A stretch of 50,515 nt of DNA from Rhodobium orientis. Lineage in GTDB: Bacteria > Pseudomonadota > Alphaproteobacteria > Rhizobiales > Rhodobiaceae. Shown here in pieces: positions 45,998-50,515 of this stretch (position 1 is its first letter; every line of letters starts with the position of its first letter). Below the pieces are notes generated by a model. That model saw only the letters and a program-made list of their open reading frames with translations, was not told the origin of the DNA and searched no databases. The position numbers and the translations under genes were made by a program. Where the stretch lies: NCBI RefSeq assembly GCF_003258835.1, contig NZ_NPEV01000042.1, positions 1-50,515 of the forward strand, in the 5' to 3' direction.

Positions 45998-47464
45998 TCA
46001 GGCGAATTCGCTGGTCTCGACCGGGTCGAAGGGCATGGCGTGCAGGCAGTCGCCCTCGTCGGAGGCGGCGGAGGACGGGTGGTACCAGTTGAGCCGGGCG
46101 CGCAAGGTCACGACGGTGCCGAGGATGGTCAGCGCCGGCGCCTCGATGCCGGCCTCGGCGACCTTGTCGGCGATGTCGGTGACGGTGCCGGTGACGACGC
46201 GCTGGCTGCGGCGGGTGGCATTCTCCACCACCGCCACCGGCAGGTTCGGATCGGCACCGCGGGCAAGGAACTCGCGGGTCAGCTCCGGCAGCATCGACAG
46301 CCCCATATAGACGACGACGGTCTGGGCCGGTTGCAGCAGCGTTTTCCAGTCGAGGTCGAGGCGGCCGTTCTTGCCGTGGCCGGTGACGAAGACGCAGGCC
46401 TGGGCATGGTCGCGGTGGGTCAGCGGAATACCGGCATAGGCCGAGGCGCCGGTCGCCGCGGTGATGCCGGGCACCACCTGGAACGGGACCTCGGCATGCG
46501 CCAGGCGCTCGATCTCCTCGCCGCCGCGCCCGAAGATGAAGGGATCGCCGCCCTTCAGCCGCAGCACGCGCTTGCCCTCTTTCGCCAGCCGCACCATCAG
46601 CTCGGAGATGTCCTCCTGGGGCATGGTGTGATCGCGGTTCATCTTACCCACATAGATGCGTTCCGCGTCGCGGCGCACCAGGTTGAGCAGGCAGTCGCTG
46701 ATCAGCCGGTCGTAGAGCACGACATCGGCGCGCTGGATGAGGCGTAGCGCCCGGAAGGTCAGGAGGTCCGGATCGCCCGGGCCGGCGCCGACCAGATAGA
46801 CCTCGCCGACGGTCGGGCGCGCCGCCTCCCGGCGCGACGCCTCAAGCTCGCTGTTCAGCGTCGCCTCGGCCTTTTCCGTCGCCCCGGCCAGCACCAGGTC
46901 GGCGACCGGGCCGTCGATGATGCGCTCCCAGAAGCGGCGGCGGGCGGGACCGTCGGTGATCGCCTCCATGACCCGGCCGCGCAGCTCGCCGACGAAGCGG
47001 GCGAGCCGGCCATAGGCGGACGGCAGCATGGTCTCCAGCCGCGCCTTGATGATGCGGGCAAGGATCGGCGAGGTGCCGGAGGAGGAAATGGCGATGAGGA
47101 GCGGATCGCGGTCGACGATCGCCGGGGTGACGAAGTCGCAATAGTCGGGGCTGTCGACGATGTTGACGAGGGTTCCCGCGTCCCGCGCGAGCGCGTGGAC
47201 CTTGAGGTCGATCTCCCGGTCCTCCGCCGCGCCATAGGCGAGGATGGCGCCCTGGAAATGCTCCTTGCGGGGCGTTTCCGACAGCACCGTCAGGTTCGGG
47301 TGGTCGGCCCATTCCTTGAAGTCGTCATTGACGCTGTCGGCCAGCACCGTGACGCGCGCGCCGGCGCGCAGCGCATGGTCGGCCTTTCGCGCCGCGGCCG
47401 TGCCGCCACCGACGACGACGACGCGCTTGTCGCGAATATCGAGGAAGATCGGCAATTGCTCCAT
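45998..47464 (-). CDS. cysG: Siroheme synthase CysG
   Basis: 488 aa. Three activities: SAM-dependent methylation of uroporphyrinogen III, NAD-dependent oxidation and iron insertion. N-terminal Rossmann domain with VVVVGGGTAAARKAD, then the ISSSGTSPILARIIK segment of the dehydrogenase/ferrochelatase part, and from ~220 the methyltransferase VYLVGAGPGDPDLLT, YDRLIS, RLKGGDPFIFGRGGEE and VPGITAATG. The ATG at 47464 has AAAGGAG upstream (13 bases) and gives the usual MxxLPIFL start; an ATG 45 bases earlier has no site. Last gene of a minus-strand cluster whose earlier gene is a siroheme-amidase candidate. Confidence 0.94.
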   Translation of the reverse strand: MEQLPIFLDIRDKRVVVVGGGTAAARKADHALRAGARVTVLADSVNDDFKEWADHPNLTVLSETPRKEHFQGAILAYGAAEDREIDLKVHALARDAGTLVNIVDSPDYCDFVTPAIVDRDPLLIAISSSGTSPILARIIKARLETMLPSAYGRLARFVGELRGRVMEAITDGPARRRFWERIIDGPVADLVLAGATEKAEATLNSELEASRREAARPTVGEVYLVGAGPGDPDLLTFRALRLIQRADVVLYDRLISDCLLNLVRRDAERIYVGKMNRDHTMPQEDISELMVRLAKEGKRVLRLKGGDPFIFGRGGEEIERLAHAEVPFQVVPGITAATGASAYAGIPLTHRDHAQACVFVTGHGKNGRLDLDWKTLLQPAQTVVVYMGLSMLPELTREFLARGADPNLPVAVVENATRRSQRVVTGTVTDIADKVAEAGIEAPALTILGTVVTLRARLNWYHPSSAASDEGDCLHAMPFDPVETSEFA

Positions 47465-47519
47465 CGATCCGTCGAAGCTCCTTTGCGGCGCGTGGTCCCG
47501 CGCCTTCATCGTGTTTCGG

Positions 47520-47735
47520 TCAGGCCGTTTCGGCCTTGTCCGCCCAGCCCTGCATGGCTCCCGCCCAGCGCGCGGCCGTTTCCGCGTCGATGTCGACGGA
47601 GGTGATGCGCTTGCCCTCGCGGATGGTGACCCGCAGCAGGGTCATGCCGCTGTCGAAGGTGACTTCCTTCAGGGTGACTTCGCGCCCATAGGGCGCGGCG
47701 ATCTTTTCCAGTTGGGTAATGTCTTCGCTACTCAA
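47520..47735 (-). CDS. Small conserved-looking protein of unknown function (71 aa)
   Basis: 71 aa, acidic, no signal peptide, no cysteine. Pattern: helix (EDITQLEKIAAPYG), then beta-strands (REVTLKEVTFDSGMTLLRVT, IREGKRITSVDID) and a helix ending AARWAGAMQGWADKA. The start is TTG at 47735, with a weak AGGA upstream; no ATG fits. It lies 55 bases upstream of cysG and 25 bases after the next small gene, all on one strand. Not recognised. Confidence 0.65.
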   Translation of the reverse strand: MSSEDITQLEKIAAPYGREVTLKEVTFDSGMTLLRVTIREGKRITSVDIDAETAARWAGAMQGWADKAETA

Positions 47736-47760
47736 AACGCTGTCTGTCCTGGACCGTGTG

Positions 47761-47955
47761 CTAGACCCGATCGCCCCAATAGAAGGCGGTCTCCAACTTG
47801 ATTTCCCAGTTCCTGGGCGTATCGCGATAGTCCGGTTTGACGTCGAAATGCAAGAACCGCTCGCCGCCTTTGGCCGCCTCGACGACGAGTTTCTTCAGGT
47901 CCTCGAACGTCGTGACTTCCGGGTGCTGGATGATCAGGTCGCTGAGATTTGCCAT
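47761..47955 (-). CDS. Small protein of unknown function (64 aa)
   Basis: 64 aa. Begins MANLSDLIIQHPEVTTFEDL, then KKLVVEAAKGGERFLHFDVK and ends KLETAFYWGDRV; no cysteine, no membrane segment. ATG at 47955 with AGGA about 9 bases upstream, 12 bases after the oxygenase stop. Probably co-expressed with the oxygenase and the 71-aa gene. Not recognised. Confidence 0.7.
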   Translation of the reverse strand: MANLSDLIIQHPEVTTFEDLKKLVVEAAKGGERFLHFDVKPDYRDTPRNWEIKLETAFYWGDRV

Positions 47956-47967
47956 TTTTTCGAAGTC

Positions 47968-48894
47968 CTATGCGGCCGCGGCCGACCGCACTTCGATACG
48001 GTCGATATAGCGTGCACGAAAGTAAAGTCTCGTCCGGCCCGGCCGGTGGTCGTCGACGAAGCCGGTCCGGTCATGGAGAACGTTGTTGCAGATGACGCCT
48101 TCGCCCGCCCCGAGGCGATAGCGGAAAAGCAGCGGGTCGTCGCTTTGCAGAATGTCGCGGAGCGCGGCGACGGCGGCCGTCGTCTCATCGCCGTCGCGCC
48201 AGTCGATGTTGCGCTTGCGTTCCGTGAACCGCATCAGCAGCCTGTCGGTAACAGGGTCGACGGAAAAGACCGGACCCGTCGCCCGCGGCCGCGTGCTGCC
48301 GTCCGGCTCCACATGCTCCGGGATCGCCATGGCACCCGGATGCATCAGGGCTTTGACAAGCGCCGGGTCGCGGTCGCGCAGGCGGATATAGGCGATTTCC
48401 GGATCGAAGAGACCGTTCTCGCCGCCCTCCGCCGCCGGGCGCACGCAATGCAAGAGCATGGCGCGGATCGGCGCCTCGGGCGGATTGTAGTAGCCGTCGG
48501 TGTGCCAGCGGATCGGCTTGTCGGTATAGGGAATGAAGCCGTGGCGACCGCCCTCGCGCACCACCTCCAGCGCCACCAGCCCCTCCTCGTCCATGGAGCG
48601 GTGGGCCTCCAGATGGCGCAGGCCGAAGATCCCGGCAAAGGCGCGCAGGCGCTGGCGCACGGTCGCCGGGTCATCGCAATGGCTCCGGCAGCGATAGATC
48701 GCCATGTTGGCGCGGGCGTTGAGTTCGACGATGGCGGCGCGCTCGGCCGCAGTGACCGCGCCGATATTGCCGACCTCGACGATCAGCTCGGCCGCGCTTT
48801 TCGGGAAGTTTGCAAGCTTCTCGTCCCGCCAGGCGCGGTAGGCGGCGTCATTGGCGAGGTCGAAGGGAGAGCCCATGGCGCTGGTTCCGCTCAC
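47968..48894 (-). CDS. TauD/TfdA-family 2-oxoglutarate/Fe(II) dioxygenase
   Basis: 308 aa. Jelly-roll oxygenase with the iron triad His131-x-Asp133 (IRWHTDGYYN) and His274 (NNVLHDRTGF) and an Arg (287 or 289) for 2-oxoglutarate in GRTRLYFR. The start is GTG overlapping the amidase stop as GTGA, with GAGGAG 8 bases upstream; ATG 48876 is a weaker alternative. It lies in one operon with the CobB/DsrN-like gene. TauD members include taurine and other sulfonate dioxygenases that release sulfite, but many act on other compounds; the substrate here is unknown. Confidence 0.9.
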   Translation of the reverse strand: MSGTSAMGSPFDLANDAAYRAWRDEKLANFPKSAAELIVEVGNIGAVTAAERAAIVELNARANMAIYRCRSHCDDPATVRQRLRAFAGIFGLRHLEAHRSMDEEGLVALEVVREGGRHGFIPYTDKPIRWHTDGYYNPPEAPIRAMLLHCVRPAAEGGENGLFDPEIAYIRLRDRDPALVKALMHPGAMAIPEHVEPDGSTRPRATGPVFSVDPVTDRLLMRFTERKRNIDWRDGDETTAAVAALRDILQSDDPLLFRYRLGAGEGVICNNVLHDRTGFVDDHRPGRTRLYFRARYIDRIEVRSAAAA

Positions 48895-50303
48895 GACGCG
48901 ATCTCCTCGACCGCCTCAGCCGCCTCGGCGGATTGCCGCGCGTCCTTGCAAGCGCGCATGAAGGCGACGAAGCGCTCGACCCAGCGGTTGGCGGCGGTCG
49001 ATCTCAGGTGGCTGAAGCCGGCAACGAGATTGCCGCGCACGATGCCGTCATTCGCGCCGTCGATGCCGTGGCCGCGGGCGACGCGGCAGGCAAAGACGGT
49101 ATCCCTTCCGACGTTTTCCAGCCCGGCATAGTGGAACTCGTGGGCGCGCATCGGCGCCCCCTCCTCCGCCAGCGGCCAGGGCGCGGCGCCGGTCGGCTCC
49201 AGGCGGACGAGGCCGCGACCCTGCGGCCGCTCGTGCATCACCGCATCGGCGGCAACGGCGCCGACCATGGTATGGCGGGCGCCGTGCCAGGTCAGCGTGC
49301 GGCAGAGATACATGAGGCCGCCGCATTCGGCGTAGGTCGGCAGGCCATTGGCGATGGCGCGGGCGATATGGCAGCGCAGGCGATGGTTGTCTTCCAGCTC
49401 CGCCATATGGGTTTCGGGAAAGCCGCCGCCGATGAAGAGGCCATCGCACGGCGGCAGGACGGTGTCGCGCATGGTGTCGAAGAAAACCGGCTTTGCACCG
49501 GCCGCAGCAAACGCCTCAAGGTCGTCCTGGTAGTAGAAGCCGAAGGCGGCATCGCGGGCGATCGCCACCGTCAGGTCCGGACGCGTCAGCGCCGGAACGA
49601 CGGGCGTGGCTAGGGGCGTCGGCGCGGTTTCGGCAATCGCGATGAGCGTGTCGAGGTCGACACCGGCGGCGATCGCGTCGGCCTGGCGCGCGACCTGGCG
49701 GTCGCGGTGGTCGGTGTCCCCGGGCGTGGTGAGGCCGAGATGGCGCTCGGCAATGCAGAGGGACGGATCGCGGCCGACGGCCCCGATCACCGGCACGTCG
49801 GTGTAGTGCGCCAGCACCGCGCGGACCTTTTCCTCCTGGCGGGTGGAGACGACGCTGTTGAGGATGACGCCGGCGATGTTCACGTCCGGGTCGAACTGCT
49901 GGTAGCCGAGGACGAGCGGCGCGGCGCCCCGCGTGATGCCTTCGACGTTGAGGACGAGGACGACCGGGCTTTCCGTCAGCTTGGCGAGGGCGGCGTTGCA
50001 GTCGCCGCCTTCCACGTCGAGGCCGTCATAGAGGCCCTTGTTGCCCTCGATGAGGCCGATATCGGCGCCGTCCATCTTTGCCGCAAAGAGGCTGCGGATC
50101 TCATCGGCGTCCATGGTGTTGAAGTCGAGATTGTAGCAAGGCCGTCCGGCGGCGCGCGACAGCCACATCGGGTCGATGTAGTCGGGGCCCTTCTTGAAGG
50201 GCTGCACCGCCATGCCGCGGCGCCCGAGGGCGGCGGCGAGCCCGACGGAGACCAGGGTCTTTCCCGACGACATGTGCGCAGCGGAGAGATAGATATGGGC
50301 CAC
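48891..50303 (-). CDS. cobB: Cobyrinic acid a,c-diamide synthase family; candidate siroheme amidase (DsrN-like)
   Basis: 470 aa. ATP- and glutamine-dependent amidation of tetrapyrrole carboxylates. N-terminal P-loop ATPase (SAAHMSSGKTLVSVGLAAAL, VQPFKKGPDYIDPMWL), then a class I glutamine amidotransferase with the cysteine in PTYAECGGLMYL and a histidine in VAGFSHLRS. The GTG at 50303 has GGGAAGGG close upstream and gives MAHIYLSAAH; an ATG 45 bases earlier adds a Gly/Ser/Cys leader. No other cobalamin gene is near, whereas siroheme synthase is four genes downstream, so DsrN-type amidation of siroheme is preferred over cobalamin synthesis. Confidence 0.9.
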   Translation of the reverse strand: MAHIYLSAAHMSSGKTLVSVGLAAALGRRGMAVQPFKKGPDYIDPMWLSRAAGRPCYNLDFNTMDADEIRSLFAAKMDGADIGLIEGNKGLYDGLDVEGGDCNAALAKLTESPVVLVLNVEGITRGAAPLVLGYQQFDPDVNIAGVILNSVVSTRQEEKVRAVLAHYTDVPVIGAVGRDPSLCIAERHLGLTTPGDTDHRDRQVARQADAIAAGVDLDTLIAIAETAPTPLATPVVPALTRPDLTVAIARDAAFGFYYQDDLEAFAAAGAKPVFFDTMRDTVLPPCDGLFIGGGFPETHMAELEDNHRLRCHIARAIANGLPTYAECGGLMYLCRTLTWHGARHTMVGAVAADAVMHERPQGRGLVRLEPTGAAPWPLAEEGAPMRAHEFHYAGLENVGRDTVFACRVARGHGIDGANDGIVRGNLVAGFSHLRSTAANRWVERFVAFMRACKDARQSAEAAEAVEEIAS

Positions 50304-50380
50304 GTTACCCTTCCCGGAACACCTGCTCTGCCCGCCTCCAGCGGGCATTGCCGCACCCGCCGATCACGGGCGGGCTCTGG

Positions 50381-50515
50381 TCAAAAATCGCCTTGCGCGC
50401 CGCGCTTCAGCACCGCCTTCATGATGTCCTTGACCTCCATCGCCTCTTTCTTCAGGTCCTCCGGCAGCGGCTTGCCGCCATGGATCATCATGTCCATGTC
50501 GAGGGTGTAGATCCA
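50381..50515 (-). CDS. C-terminal fragment of an unrecognised protein (runs off the right edge)
   Basis: The last 44 residues are visible, from WIYTLDMDMMIHGGKPLP to MKAVLKRGAQGDF, stop at 50381. Charged, no cysteines, no heme or FeS motif, no membrane segment. It precedes the CobB/DsrN-like gene by 77 bases on the same strand and is probably in the same operon. Not identified. Confidence 0.75.
   Translation of the reverse strand, partial: WIYTLDMDMMIHGGKPLPEDLKKEAMEVKDIMKAVLKRGAQGDF

Noticed and set aside
48891-50303. Part of a cobalamin synthesis operon
   Set aside because: No other cob gene is adjacent in the window, and siroheme synthase is in the same cluster; kept only as an alternative.

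Overview
The window is high-GC, densely coded bacterial DNA, most likely from an alphaproteobacterium of the Hyphomicrobiales type. This is inferred from the codon and GC style, the elongator tRNA-Met, the TRAP transporter and the general gene repertoire; no marker gene in the window fixes the taxon. About 38 genes are supported, most in compact operons with ATGA/GTGA overlaps.

Layout. (1) 1-161: start of a transposase/integrase-like gene. (2) 264-8315: purine catabolism. XdhABC (xanthine dehydrogenase and its maturation factor), a divergent 8-oxoguanine deaminase, then allantoicase and ureidoglycolate lyase; a nested pair of inverted dispersed repeats sits at 6.5-6.8 kb. (3) 8671-11843: a secreted L,D-transpeptidase convergent with a methyltransferase/ATP-grasp fusion. 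(4) 12331-17240: sucrose metabolism, with a bifunctional sucrose-phosphate synthase/phosphatase and a sucrose synthase. (5) 17292-24089: GntR regulator, ring-cleavage-type VOC dioxygenase, a TRAP transporter (Q, M, P), a class II aldolase-fold protein without its metal ligands, and a Tas-like aldo/keto reductase. An identical 14-base AT-rich motif lies before both the dioxygenase and the TRAP genes. (6) 24212-27183: MocR-type regulator divergent from a class III aminotransferase. (7) 27742-42693: an unusual CoA/carboxylate block. Two MFS transporters, an enolase-superfamily enzyme, an HMG-CoA-synthase-like/DUF35 fusion lacking the nucleophilic cysteine, an SCP-x-type thiolase, a family III CoA-transferase, a frameshifted small protein, an alpha/beta-hydrolase, acetate kinase, phosphotransacetylase and a PucR-type regulator. 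(8) 42781-42857: tRNA-Met. (9) 43412-50515: sulfur/siroheme region. DsrE2-like protein, TusA, a FadL porin, and on the other strand a CobB/DsrN-type amidase, a 2-oxoglutarate oxygenase, two unrecognised small proteins and siroheme synthase; an unrecognised gene tail enters from the right edge.

How the genes may work together. Region 2 would turn hypoxanthine, xanthine and 8-oxoguanine into urate and finish ureide breakdown to glyoxylate and urea; uricase and allantoinase are not in the window. Region 7 is best read as an uncharacterised catabolic or acyl-transfer route: import of an organic acid, CoA activation, thiolase-type C-C chemistry by a fused HMGS/DUF35 plus thiolase complex, and conversion of acetyl-CoA to acetate with ATP gain by Pta-AckA. 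Region 9 resembles the edge of a sulfur-oxidation locus, because DsrE2, TusA, siroheme synthase and a DsrN-like amidase would together supply sulfur relay and siroheme amide; the core dsr genes are not in view, so this remains inference.
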